Assembly (NCBI GenBank): GCA_027605045.1 | Contig: JAQFWX010000007.1 | Span: forward strand, 496,001-560,000 | Origin: Phallus indusiatus | Taxonomy: Eukaryota; Basidiomycota; Agaricomycetes; Phallales; Phallaceae | Direction of reading: 5' to 3' | Length of the DNA stretch: 64,000 nucleotides | The notes under the pieces: model-generated | Seen by the model: only the letters and a program-made list of their open reading frames with translations | What the model was told of the DNA's origin: nothing | Databases searched by the model: none | Part shown: positions 10,035-20,003 of the stretch, in pieces | Layout of the letters: each line of letters starts with the position of its first letter | How positions within the stretch are numbered: position 1 is the stretch's first letter | Program-made: the position numbers and the translations under genes

Positions 10035-13016
10035 TGAAGTGATTGTGGTGGCAAAGCAAGGTGTGCACTGTCGGTCATCGAAACTAACCCCGCAGCCTGG
10101 GCCTGAGATCTGACATAGAGTTTGGACTCCGCTTTCTCGGATTATGAGGGTCGTATCCGCATTTTTGTATATCGTATAGGCGAATACCCAAACGGAGCTG
10201 AACACGGAGGTTTAAACCACTCTAATGAGGTGGATTCAACGATCTTGTCGTATTCCATGTATCCAATTTTGATAGGTGGCTTTCATTCAGCCGGATAGAA
10301 TTATAATTACTATCTGGCAAGTAGTCGCTTCAGCGGTGATGTGTATGAAGATTAATATTAACCTTTTAAATAAGACCTACGAAAAATAAAGAGTTGATAA
10401 AGGAAGACTTGTGATCTTCAGTCTCAAAAATAGCGACGATGAAAATGTTCAGCGGCCATAAAATTATCCGGTGAAACGAAGAACTTATCTGAGATTGAGA
10501 AATATAGTGCGAAGGTGATTGGAAGTTGCGATCTTTAGACTTGGGCTGGGTTCGAGTCCTATTGGAAGTTTTTTACAAAAAAGGTGACGCATGTGACATA
10601 GCGTGAATGGTCCATCGTGGTCCACACCACCTCTTGGTGATGACAACGATATCGTTCATAGGTGAGCACAATGAATTTGTTCCGAGCGCATTTTTTTTGT
10701 TGTCATCTGTCTTTACCACTACTGAATGATGATGTACCGGCTCCATTCTGTCAAAGTCAAAAACGTCAATGTCGGTCTCTCATTCTTTGACAACCCACGG
10801 TCCACCTGCTTTGGTGCTAGAGCAATAATTCATTGGGAAATTTGGATTTCGCAACACTATCTACTTCCAATATCAATCTCCATTTAGTTTGCCCGTATTG
10901 TATTGAAGGCATCCAGGTTTTGGGCTTGTTTTCAGACTCTAGTTCAACGGCGTCGACTCGGAACCGGAACCCGCGAATTCCGCGAAGGTGCCGGCACGGC
11001 ACCACCGTCCTGCGGAGCTCGCGAGCGCTCGACACCCCATCTGCTTTGCCACCGACCATCATCGTGCCCTAGTAGAGACACTTCATCCTTCTTCTTTGTT
11101 CACTCTCGTTCAATTTTCCTCCCACCATCCCTCCCTATTTACTCAGAGACATAATTGTTCTTATTTTCACCTGTAGATGCTAGCTTGTCACGTAGCGTAC
11201 ACATCATTTAATAGAGTCTCGTCGTCTCCCGACAGGTGTCTGAATCCGCCGAGCAGAGGCCCGCCCACCCGGCGGTCCTCTGTTCCGCGTCCTGAGCTTA
11301 GCTCGTCCCCCAACCTACCACGGACACCACTACGGAGAGCGAGACGAGGCAGGATGGTGGCTGTGCCGGATGATCTAGTATCGCTTCAGCCCTTGTTTCA
11401 ATTCAACTCCGATCTCTGTTTCTTCTTATCAACATTTCTCAACTCGCGGTTGCTGTAAACTTCAAGTTGTCAGTGAACAGGGATTATGGTTCCGCGAATG
11501 GCCTTTTGTTTTGAACAAAACTTTAAGCTTACACAGGTGGGCGTTTTCTATTTTATTCTTTCAAACCGTTTAGTAATCATGCGTTACCCCATTTACTAAG
11601 ACGACGTGCTAACTATGATTAGTGGCTTTATCGGTCAGCTCAGGTGATCATTGGCGCGGCCCCCGCACATCTGTCAGAGAATGGCAGATCAAGATAAGCT
11701 CAGTTAAGGACCCTTTCGGCTCTTTCCACCCATTCGCGTCTCACCTGACTCTCCCAAGATAACAACAGAAGGAAGATCGCACCGTCTTTTGAACAAGATG
11801 TTCGGAACTATAGAACATTCTACTTAATTGGGAAGGAAGATTACGATGTTGAACGGTTCAACTCTTGGCCGGCGGATGATCACTCTCCGGTCTTAAAGAC
11901 ACCAAATATGTTAAACTGAGCGTTAGGGCAGTGGAGTAACGTCAGTTCATGATACTAATACAGTATCTCTGAAACAAATACCCGGCTGCGTCATTTTTTT
12001 AATCACATTCACATATGTGAACAAAAACAATAGACTAAATAAATTTCGCAACCATTTGAATGGTGACTTCTCTGATTTTCAAATAAGTGGCGTGACCCAA
12101 GGTATTCGTCATTTCCTCATTGTACACGAATTCTTAGGATGTGCCTTACTAATCGAGTTTATGTTTATTTTTTACTAGGAACCGTTCAGCCCAAATCAAA
12201 GTGCGATAACCAGCTGTTTTACCGTAACTTTGCACAAATGGCGCAAGGATGTATATTTAAAACCGCGTTTAATCTCCATGTGATGTTTTTTTCCCCTCCT
12301 GGGCAAGTAGTACTAGAAGCTTTGAGCTTCGAAAAATTGAACACCTGTCAAAGTGTATCACAGAACATTCGAAATGTGTTATTATATTTGAGATATCATT
12401 TGGAAGTAAAAGCCTATTTAAACAAATTCAAACCAAGAAGGATTATTATTCGCGGCCATTTAAGCCGAAAATTTGTTGCTGCACACGTTAACAAAGTATT
12501 ATGTGTGCACCGTGCTAAAGCACGCAAACGAGGGGCATCCATAAGGTCCTAACCGCGTAGAAACCTTTTCGGCTCCGGGATGACAAACAAAAAGAACGTT
12601 TGGGCCTATACAGAAAGAACGCGGTCAGCTCCAAGAGAAATCTAGCTCCATAAATGTTCAGTAGCATGCGTAAAATGATCCATAAATGGAAAAGCTGTCA
12701 AGAACGGAGGAAAACCTTTCTAATTATGGTAAGTGCAAGTGAACTGTGTCTTCACGTGTGCTTAATAAAGTCAACCTGAAGTATAGAGTTCGATTACATT
12801 GAACATCAGAAAATAAACATCTTCTTAACAACGGATATCAACATTTGTAACGAATGGCGATTCGACTTACTAACTGTTTGATAATCCATTCGCCTCAAGC
12901 CAATTGCATAAATAAGCCTGGCGATATATAAGCCCCTTTAGAAGGTCTTCTGTCTTCCCATCCTCACACACAATCTCTCTTCATTGACTCCGTCTGTTAA
13001 TTCTAGTCCGTCGACC
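10035..13016. other. 3-kb gene-poor region with a GC-rich island
   Basis: No gene is supported. About 10940-11360 is much more GC-rich and CpG-rich than its surroundings and contains a C/T-rich stretch (11070-11175) ending in an acceptor-like CTGTAG. It could be a 5' leader or a decayed element. An ATG frame at 12139-12552 (137 codons, basic C-terminus) resembles nothing I know and has no intron, so I do not call it. Confidence 0.4.
12925..12931 (+). promoter_or_regulatory. TATA box of the quinone oxidoreductase gene
   Basis: TATATAA 92 bp before the ATG at 13017, followed by a C/T-rich leader. Confidence 0.55.
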
Positions 13017-13898
13017 ATGGCTCCCAGAGTAAGGAAAGCCATAATGACTATCTTCAACTGCTGACTTTCTGTTTGGCGGTATAAGGTTGCTATCATCATC
13101 TACTCGATGTACGGCCACATCGCCACCCGTAAGCTAAATTTGTTGCCTGATGTATCTTGAATCACATTGAATGATCTCTCTGTCAACATTACATAGTGGC
13201 GAAATCCGTGAAAGCTGGTGTCGAAGCCGCAGGCGGTCAAGCTAATATCTATCAGTGAGTATAAACAAACCGCTTGTTGGATGCGTTATCCTTGTCAGGA
13301 CGAGTACCAAATAACTTGACGCTACGTTTATAGAATCCCTGAAACTCTTTCGCAAGAAATTTTGGCAAAGATGCACGCTCCTCCCAAACCCGACTATCCC
13401 ATCATCGCACCCAACGACTTGACAAACTATGATGCTTTCATTTTCGGCATCCCCACACGATACGGTAACTTCCCAGCGCAGTGGAAGGCGTTCTGGGACG
13501 CGACTGGTCAGCTCTGGGCTACTGGGGCGTTGCACGGGAAATACGCTAGCGTGTTTGTTTCCACTGGCACGCCAGGTGGGGGTCAGGAAACTACCGTTTT
13601 GCATTCCGTGGGAACTCTGGCACACCATGGAATCATTTTCGTCCCTTTAGGCTATAGGCACACGATGCCATTGCACTCCAACCTTTCTGAAGTTCATGGT
13701 GGAGGTCCGTGGGGCGCCGGTTCCTTTGCTGTACGTCACGTCTTCACTTTCTATACTAAAAGTGCATGGTCTTCTGACATTGATTCGTCACAACAGGGCG
13801 CCGATGGCTCTCGCCAACCTAGCGAATTGGAACTTGAGTTAGCGAAGATCCACGGAGAGCAATTCTACAAGACCGTCGCCAGAGTGAACTTTGAATAA
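13017..13898 (+). CDS. NAD(P)H:quinone oxidoreductase, WrbA type (flavodoxin-like)
   Basis: Five exons: 13017-13028, 13086-13128, 13197-13254, 13334-13730 and 13797-13898, 203 residues. Length and layout match the WrbA/type IV family. The FMN phosphate-binding loop YSMYGHIATLA lies at residues 10-20. The family marks GIPTRYGNFPAQWKAFWD, STGTPGGGQETT, HHGIIFVPLGY and HGGGPWGAGSF follow in order. The first coding exon is just 12 nt (MAPR). Members reduce quinones by two electrons using FMN and NAD(P)H. In wood- and litter-decay fungi they protect against, or recycle, lignin-derived quinones, and some are known as minor allergens. A TATA box lies 92 bp upstream. Cytosolic; no signal peptide. It looks intact. 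Confidence 0.95.
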
Positions 13899-14691
13899 GA
13901 TAATAGACTTCGAAAGAAAATCGCGCTTTTTCTGTCATATCTGTATGTTACTGGTAAAAGTATAGACGAAATCATTATAGATAACGAACTTGAGAGGCGA
14001 TAAGCGACAGGAGAAAGGGGGTTTCCGAAGCATTCTATGTTGATGTTGAGTCTTCAATATCGGCTCACGATAGCCATAACAGTGCGAAGAGCCAATCCTT
14101 GGATGCCTTTCTATCAAAGCGCGGGTCATTTTTTTTCCATCAAGGAAGCCATTTTCAGGACTCAATCCATGTGACATCGAATGGATCAATGAATCCTCTC
14201 CCGAATTAAGGAATTTAAGGGCAGCACTAAAGGTTTAGTATGTAGAAACATGAAACCCTAAGATGATAGGCTAGCCGCGATGGGAGGGGAAGGTATCTGC
14301 GCCGTATGGACCATTGATCGACAAAGTGTCAAATACTTGAGCAATGCGGTTATTGGATAATTCGAGGTTCCTGAATATCACATCCCCACCTGATTGGGAA
14401 AATTACCTCGTTGTACTATTCGTCGAAAACCCATAGCGTTATAGACGGACGGATCATGAACTTTATCAGTCTATGTTCACGTGAAGAGAATCGAGATCTA
14501 TTTTGTTTGTCAGAGCCAGAAATAAATTCTCCTTAAGCAACACTTGCCAGTTTTGAACTACTAAAGTAGTACTTGTTTTTCAGAGTTGTCGTCAGCGACT
14601 CAGCACAGACCGACGGAAGCTATTTTAACCGTCCGATCACGCATGTAACATGTGACATTTTACGCGTTTTTGCTTTCTCACTCTTCTTGCA
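13899..14691. other. Intergenic, no gene recognised
   Basis: Spacer between the quinone reductase and F-box gene 2; no splice-supported coding region seen. Confidence 0.5.
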
Positions 14692-16299
14692 ATGCTCGAG
14701 CGTTTTCCGCACGAGATTTTCAGACAGATTATACAAATCTCGAATATTTATGAGCCATTTCAGCTTTCTTTCAGCTCAACCTTAATTCTACCCCCAATTG
14801 CCGCTTCGCATGTTTGTCGTTCGTGGAGGACCGTACTGTTATCCGACCCAACCATGTGGACATGCCTTAGGATCCCACATATGTCTTCCGATGTGATACA
14901 CGAAATGCTTTGTCGGTCAAAATCTGCCACATTGGAATTGTACGTGGAACTGTTTGATCATCTTCTCGACCTACAAGCATCCGAATCATACATGCCGAAC
15001 GTACTGCCTTCTATTTTCAAAGAAATGCGCAGGTTCCGAGTACTTCAAATAAACTTTCTTTCTGAAGAGATATCGGACGAAGTAGCAGATCAGATTTTTT
15101 CGTATCTTCGGAGTCCTGCGCCCATACTACAAACGTTCTGTCTCCATATTGAGGGAAAAGGAGAAACTGCGGGGAAGAAATTCCTTCAAACTCTTTTTGC
15201 CGGATTTGCCCCTAATTTGAAGCATTTGAACATACCGCTCTACGTTGACTTCTCCCAAACCTTGTCCTATCCTTTGTTCCGAGATTTGTACAATCTTCAT
15301 CTCCATGAAGAAGTCAAAACAGTCATCTCTGGCGATATTCTTCTCGAACTTCTCGAACTGTCACCTTGCCTTCACGTTTTTGAACTTGGATGGAGAAAAT
15401 CCAACCCAACGACTATCTCTCCTGTATCCTCCGACCGACAAATTCACTTGCCGCGTCTGCGGCAGCTATATCTTGCGGGCAATCTTGATATAGCGAATCT
15501 CTTTCTCAAACACGTTGTTTTTCCCTTCGAGGACACCTTTTTTTATATCCTGGTCCCCAGCGTAAATCTTCACGACTTCTATTACACAACGCCCTTGGTG
15601 CGGTTTCTTGCCCGACGCCGTTTAACGTTTCTGTCGTTATGTCCCATTTGGAACGAAGGATTCGTAGAACTTTTCGAACGCTATCCACGCGGTGATTGGA
15701 ATTCAACATTCATAGCAAGATACAACAATACTCACGATTCTGCGGAGAATCTCCTCAATTGTCTGCGAGTTTTCGAATTATCAAATATCACACATCTACA
15801 TTTGATGACCGAACGATGGGAATACAGGACTTTTAACAGTCTTTTCGTCATGCTGGTAAATTTGGAGTATCTGTGTGTCGACCACTCTAATGCACATAGG
15901 ACTTTGGACCATTCGCTGCGGACCTGCTTTTTGAGGGCGCTAATACCTCACTACTCAAACCCACCCGAGCAACCAGGCTTGGACCAACAGATAGTCAATA
16001 AAACGCATCTTGTAAGCGCTGACGAAAGCGGTCCTGGTCCCGGTCCCTGGTACACCGACCCGTCAAAACACATGTTTCCTTGCTCATCCTTGTCGGAGTT
16101 GAAAATTGACGTTCTTCAGGAACACGCAAAATTAGATGAGCAATATGCACAAATGCTTTCTGTATGCTCCTACATTCGATGCCAGGCAGGACGTCCGTTC
16201 AAATCAATAACGATTCGTTGCCATCAGATAACAGAAGGGGCTAAAACGTGGCTTGAGCCCCACGAAGGTTTCCCAATAACTCTTCACGTTAGAAGGTAA
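14692..16299 (+). CDS. F-box protein 2, single exon
   Basis: Intronless, 535 residues, starting MLERFPHEIFRQIIQ directly on the F-box, then ASHVCRSWRTVLLSDPTMW. It aligns along its length with F-box protein 1: both have a segment of the type LRxFxLSxITxLxL followed by VxLEYLxVDHS/HIDHG, and both end with a predicted helix containing Y-A-x-M-x-S. The core is LRR-like. The probable role is an SCF substrate adaptor. One Gly/Pro-rich loop (PGPGPW, about residue 448) interrupts the C-terminal third. The substrate is unknown. Confidence 0.85.
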   Translation: MLERFPHEIFRQIIQISNIYEPFQLSFSSTLILPPIAASHVCRSWRTVLLSDPTMWTCLRIPHMSSDVIHEMLCRSKSATLELYVELFDHLLDLQASESYMPNVLPSIFKEMRRFRVLQINFLSEEISDEVADQIFSYLRSPAPILQTFCLHIEGKGETAGKKFLQTLFAGFAPNLKHLNIPLYVDFSQTLSYPLFRDLYNLHLHEEVKTVISGDILLELLELSPCLHVFELGWRKSNPTTISPVSSDRQIHLPRLRQLYLAGNLDIANLFLKHVVFPFEDTFFYILVPSVNLHDFYYTTPLVRFLARRRLTFLSLCPIWNEGFVELFERYPRGDWNSTFIARYNNTHDSAENLLNCLRVFELSNITHLHLMTERWEYRTFNSLFVMLVNLEYLCVDHSNAHRTLDHSLRTCFLRALIPHYSNPPEQPGLDQQIVNKTHLVSADESGPGPGPWYTDPSKHMFPCSSLSELKIDVLQEHAKLDEQYAQMLSVCSYIRCQAGRPFKSITIRCHQITEGAKTWLEPHEGFPITLHVRR

Positions 16300-16685
16300 A
16301 ACTTTCATTTTAATTTAGGTTCCTTGTCGTTGAAACATTTCAAGCTCATGACTATGATCGACGATGTCAGAACAAACATTATCTATATTTCTATGCTCTA
16401 GGTATATAATATATGGTGTATCTATGGTGGCATACTTTAAAGCATAGTGTTGACTATTATACTGCCAGAGGTGTGTTCGCGTGGTCCCAGGATTTTCATT
16501 ATCCGTCATCGAAAATCTCGATAGTCTGAATCTTTGCGAATGAATATGAATACGAGGAACTTCATCGACAACACTACGAAGGAGCATTACAAATTCTCAG
16601 GGGGGAAAACTGGACACAATTCAAAGGTCATGTTAGTACTAGTTAGTGTCATCAATGGGGGGTTATCATCGACAGTATCATTGCA
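16300..16685. other. Short convergent spacer
   Basis: Lies between the 3' ends of F-box gene 2 (+) and unknown-family copy A (-). Nothing recognised. Confidence 0.5.
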
Positions 16686-17483
16686 TCATTCTACGAACTC
16701 CCAGTTCCAGCCAAAGCTTCCATCTTCCACATGAGATAACCCTCCAGTTGCTTGGTTGTATTCAATATGCCTCTTAAAATCACCAAACGAGAATTGATGG
16801 GCGTTGTCATCGACAAATAAATGGCCGTCACTGGAAAGATTGATTAACATCTTTGTGCGTGCGATTTCAATCGTGATCTGGTCGGTGTCAATGAGCACTT
16901 TTCCCGCCACAGAAGCCTCTACGGCACTGATGCGAAAACGGGAGCGTCCAGTTCTGGACATACTGATGTTGTGCTCTTGATTGTGCTGGTAGTAATGCCA
17001 GAAAAGAGCAGGATCGGCGGTGGAGCGAATGAAAAACCTGGCAAAGTATCGGGAAGTCAATTTTTATTCCTTGCCCGTAAATGACACACCAGTTTCCACT
17101 AATTACGTTTGCTACATCCAAGCTTCGCAAAATAGGAATGTCTCTCCCGCCCTTGTCATTAATCAATGTTATAAAGAACCGCCCCTTGAAATTAGGGGCG
17201 AAACTCTGGGTTCTAGCGTCATTGAAAAAGTTGAAGAGGTTGAAGTAACCCGGGTTATGAGTGTAAAATTGTGGGTTGATTCGCGTGAAATAGGAAGCAA
17301 TGTTCGATGTGTCTGAGATAGCGCGCCACCATTCGTCTGCGACACCAGAGTCAGGAAAAGTCAGAACAAGACGCCAAGTAGCGTCGTCTTGAATCTAGGG
17401 AAGGGTAAACCCTAAGCATTGAGAAAAGCCTGAGGACGTGTAGTATGACTGACATTGCTGCAGTATGCTTGAAAGACGGGCAT
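16686..17483 (-). CDS. Unknown two-part family, copy A
   Basis: Exons in coding order 17483-17454, 17394-17090 and 17037-16686, 228 residues. The first exon is exactly 10 codons and is near-identical in the three copies of this family in the window (M-x-VFQAYCS-x). The second exon (305 nt) carries W-R-L-V-L-T-F-P-D-S and DEWWRAIS, then FKGRFF-type and GGRDIPI segments. The last codon of the exon splits a Trp (SGN-W). The third exon codes a beta-rich segment opening FFIRSTADP, then SRTGRSRFRI, and ending in GWNWEFVE. There is no signal peptide or membrane segment, so it is probably cytosolic. I do not recognise the family. The C-terminal half could be a beta-trefoil-like, perhaps lectin-like, fold; this is only an impression from strand spacing. 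Confidence 0.8.
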
Positions 17484-18067
17484 GCTCAAAGAATCAATGG
17501 ATCTTAAAGATGCAGCCACTGTCTTAGTCTAAGGCGGAGCCCATTTTTACACCAAAGAGCCTTTTCATTTTATACTGTTTTGATTTGGTTCGCTTCATTA
17601 CTATTATGGTCTTGCTCTTTCCAGACATCAAAATAATTCTTGTCTGGATTTCCACAAAATCGTGGCATTAGAAAAGAAGTTGTCCATTCAAAAACCATTT
17701 ATGGTGATGACGGGGACTTAGTCTTCAAACAACTGTGCTGTACCGAGTTATTGCACACAGAAATTAAAATCCTTGAATAGGATTTAGGATATTAATACCT
17801 ATAAATATCGACACTCATGTGAATATTTTGATATTATTAGGAACCAGTTTTCCGGACTTATAAAACTCCCTACAGTTATGATAATGGAGTTGGTCTTACT
17901 GTCTCTCCAATTTACGTTCTTAACAATTGTATACTTATTGAGATGAGGTTAAGGAGTGCCCGACACGCTCACGATTCGAGTTATAAATTTGTTGAAACCA
18001 ACATAATCAATTTCAACGGTCGAATTATTTACTTTCGTTAAAACTACATCATTTGATGTCAGTGTCA
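17484..18067. other. Spacer between unknown-family copies A and B
   Basis: Holds the copy A promoter (TATAAAA, minus strand, 17574-17568) and otherwise no recognised feature. Confidence 0.5.
17568..17574 (-). promoter_or_regulatory. TATA box of unknown-family copy A
   Basis: TATAAAA on the minus strand about 85-90 bp before the copy A ATG (17483). Copy C has the same motif at nearly the same distance (49929-49935). Confidence 0.5.
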
Positions 18068-18864
18068 TCACTCCACCAATTCCCAAGTCCACCCAGAGCC
18101 CTCGGCCGCATCGCTTACGTCCTGCAACTGCCCGTTAGAATCATTAAACGAAATGTTCTTATTCTTCAATTTGCCGAAGAGAAATCCGTAAGCACCGTCT
18201 CCAGGTCGTAATTGACCGGATTTATCAATATTGACAATGTATTCTGTGCGCTCTATCTCGAGCTTGACGATATCGCTGCCAATGAGGACCTGGCCTGGTA
18301 AATTGGTTTGTAGGGCAGTAATGCGGAATCGGGTGCGCCCCGTGTTGGAAACTGTGAAAGCGTTGTTCCTTGGGGTATAATACCAGAACTGGGTTGGGTC
18401 AGCGGTGGAACGGATAAAGAACCTGTATATGGAAATCAGTACACGTGAAATTGACAGAAAGACGATCTTACCAATTTCCACTAATTGCATTTGCGACATT
18501 CACGCTCTCGACAATTGGAATTTCTCGTCCGCCCCTATCATTGATCAATGTCATGAAAAAACGCCCTCTGAAATTCTGGGCGATGTTTTTAGTTCGAGCG
18601 TCCGTGAAAAAGTTGATGACATTAAACACGGCCGGATTGTGCGTGTAAAACTGGGGGTTGATGCGCATGAATGAAGCAGGGATATTAGCAGGTGCTTCCG
18701 AGACGGCGCGCCACCATTCATCAGCGACACTGGAGTCGGAGAAAGTGAGCACAAAACGCCAAGTATTGTCGTCATTGATCTGAAATATATCATGAGAGTT
18801 CTTTTGGAAAATTAAGAAAGGGAATAATGCTGACGTTGCTGCAATATGCTTGGAAGACAGTCAT
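18068..18864 (-). CDS. Unknown two-part family, copy B
   Basis: Exons in coding order 18864-18835, 18779-18472 and 18422-18068, 230 residues. The exon plan (30/308/355 nt) and intron phases match copies A and C. Exon 1 is MTVFQAYCSN. Exon 2 has TWRFVLTFSDSS, DEWWRAVS and FRGRFFMTLINDRGG. Exon 3 opens FFIRSTADPTQFWYY and ends GWTWELVE. It differs from copy A by one extra codon in exon 2 and many substitutions, so the duplication is not recent. A GATAAAAGG motif about 75 bp upstream (minus strand, near 18940) may serve as TATA element. Function unknown; copy A lies just downstream in the same orientation. Confidence 0.8.
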
Positions 18865-20003
18865 GATTGAACCGCAGAACTTCTGTTCAGTGTGGACTCT
18901 TTCTGGTCTGACCTTCATGATGAAAACCTCCGCCTTTTATCTGTCAAGGTTGGGAAATATATTTTTGATATCTACAATCTGTAGTCGCTGTTTTCATGCA
19001 GATGAACAGATATAGAGAGCAACACGTTTCAGAGCTTCAGATTTGATGTAACGATCTATATCGGTACTGGAAAGATGGGCATCCGAAGGCAATAGTTCCA
19101 ATCTTCACCATCCAAGCTAACTAAAAGCAAAAGAAAATGTAACGCCTGTCAACGAAAGCACATCGATGAAGTGATAATCTGGGTGCGAAAGAATCTTTGG
19201 ACATGCTCACATGCCCTCAGCAATGTAATCTTGGAAAGATCAGACAGATTTCCCTTTCGAGAAAAGACGATTGTACAAAGCATTCGGAATGAACCTAAAT
19301 TGCATATTGACACTTTTCCAATTTTCACCCGCGACGGTACTAACATTAAACACCGTGAAACCACAAGTGTGGCAAGTTTGGCAAGTTTGGCACTGCGCCG
19401 CGTGGGTCTCGATGGTTGGCCAACTTGGAGGTTCAATGAAATAGGATTAAAAGGATTTAACAAACGATTTGATATTGTGTGTGAGTTACACAACAGACAG
19501 TGTTCAACTACTACTACTTACTACTGTTAGCGGTGTTACCAGCGATTGTTCTCAGGTTGAATGGCAGTGGGTAAAAGGAGAAAGACGCTGATAAGCAGTA
19601 CTTGGTGAACTCTGTTAAATGTTAAAAGTGTCAACTCATCTGAAGAAGCAACGGATATTTAAAAGACGTTCGTGGGACATTGAACGCGTTACGATAACGC
19701 GTCTCACGAGCGTCTCGAAAAAAAAAACAATGATTAGACGGTCGAGTATAGCCGAACCAAATCGGCTCGTTTCAGTCTCCGAATTTAGAACCCGTGTGAC
19801 CTTGTGACCCTGGATTAACCATACGGGGATAAGCCCATATTGGGACGTCAATTATAATGTCCTTACAAAGTCTCTCGTCACTGCAATAATGTTTTGAGCT
19901 GGAAGCCGGATTAAAAAACAACGAAATTTTTGATATAAAACGGCCTGTCGTAAAGAGTCCTTTCAGCAGTTCCCCCTCTCAGATTCTCAAGTTCACACTC
20001 GAA
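18865..20003. other. Divergent intergenic region
   Basis: Promoter region between unknown-family copy B (-) and the glycosyltransferase (+). An ATG-less frame around 19171-19530 has no family resemblance and is not called. Confidence 0.5.
19934..19940 (+). promoter_or_regulatory. TATA box of the glycosyltransferase gene
   Basis: TATAAAA 64-70 bp before the ATG at 20004. Confidence 0.55.

Noticed and set aside
10035..10205. N-terminal extension of F-box protein 1
   Set aside because: The extension begins at GTG with no ATG, and the F-box begins exactly at the internal ATG.
10535..10570. tRNA T-arm-like GGTTCGAGTCC
   Set aside because: The flanking bases do not pair into a T-stem and no D-arm or anticodon arm is found upstream.
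12139..12552. 137-codon ATG frame as a gene
   Set aside because: No family resemblance, no intron and no promoter in a decayed-looking stretch; length is possible by chance.
19171..19530. Open frame upstream of the glycosyltransferase
   Set aside because: No ATG near its start, no motifs and poor codon pattern; lies in a promoter region.
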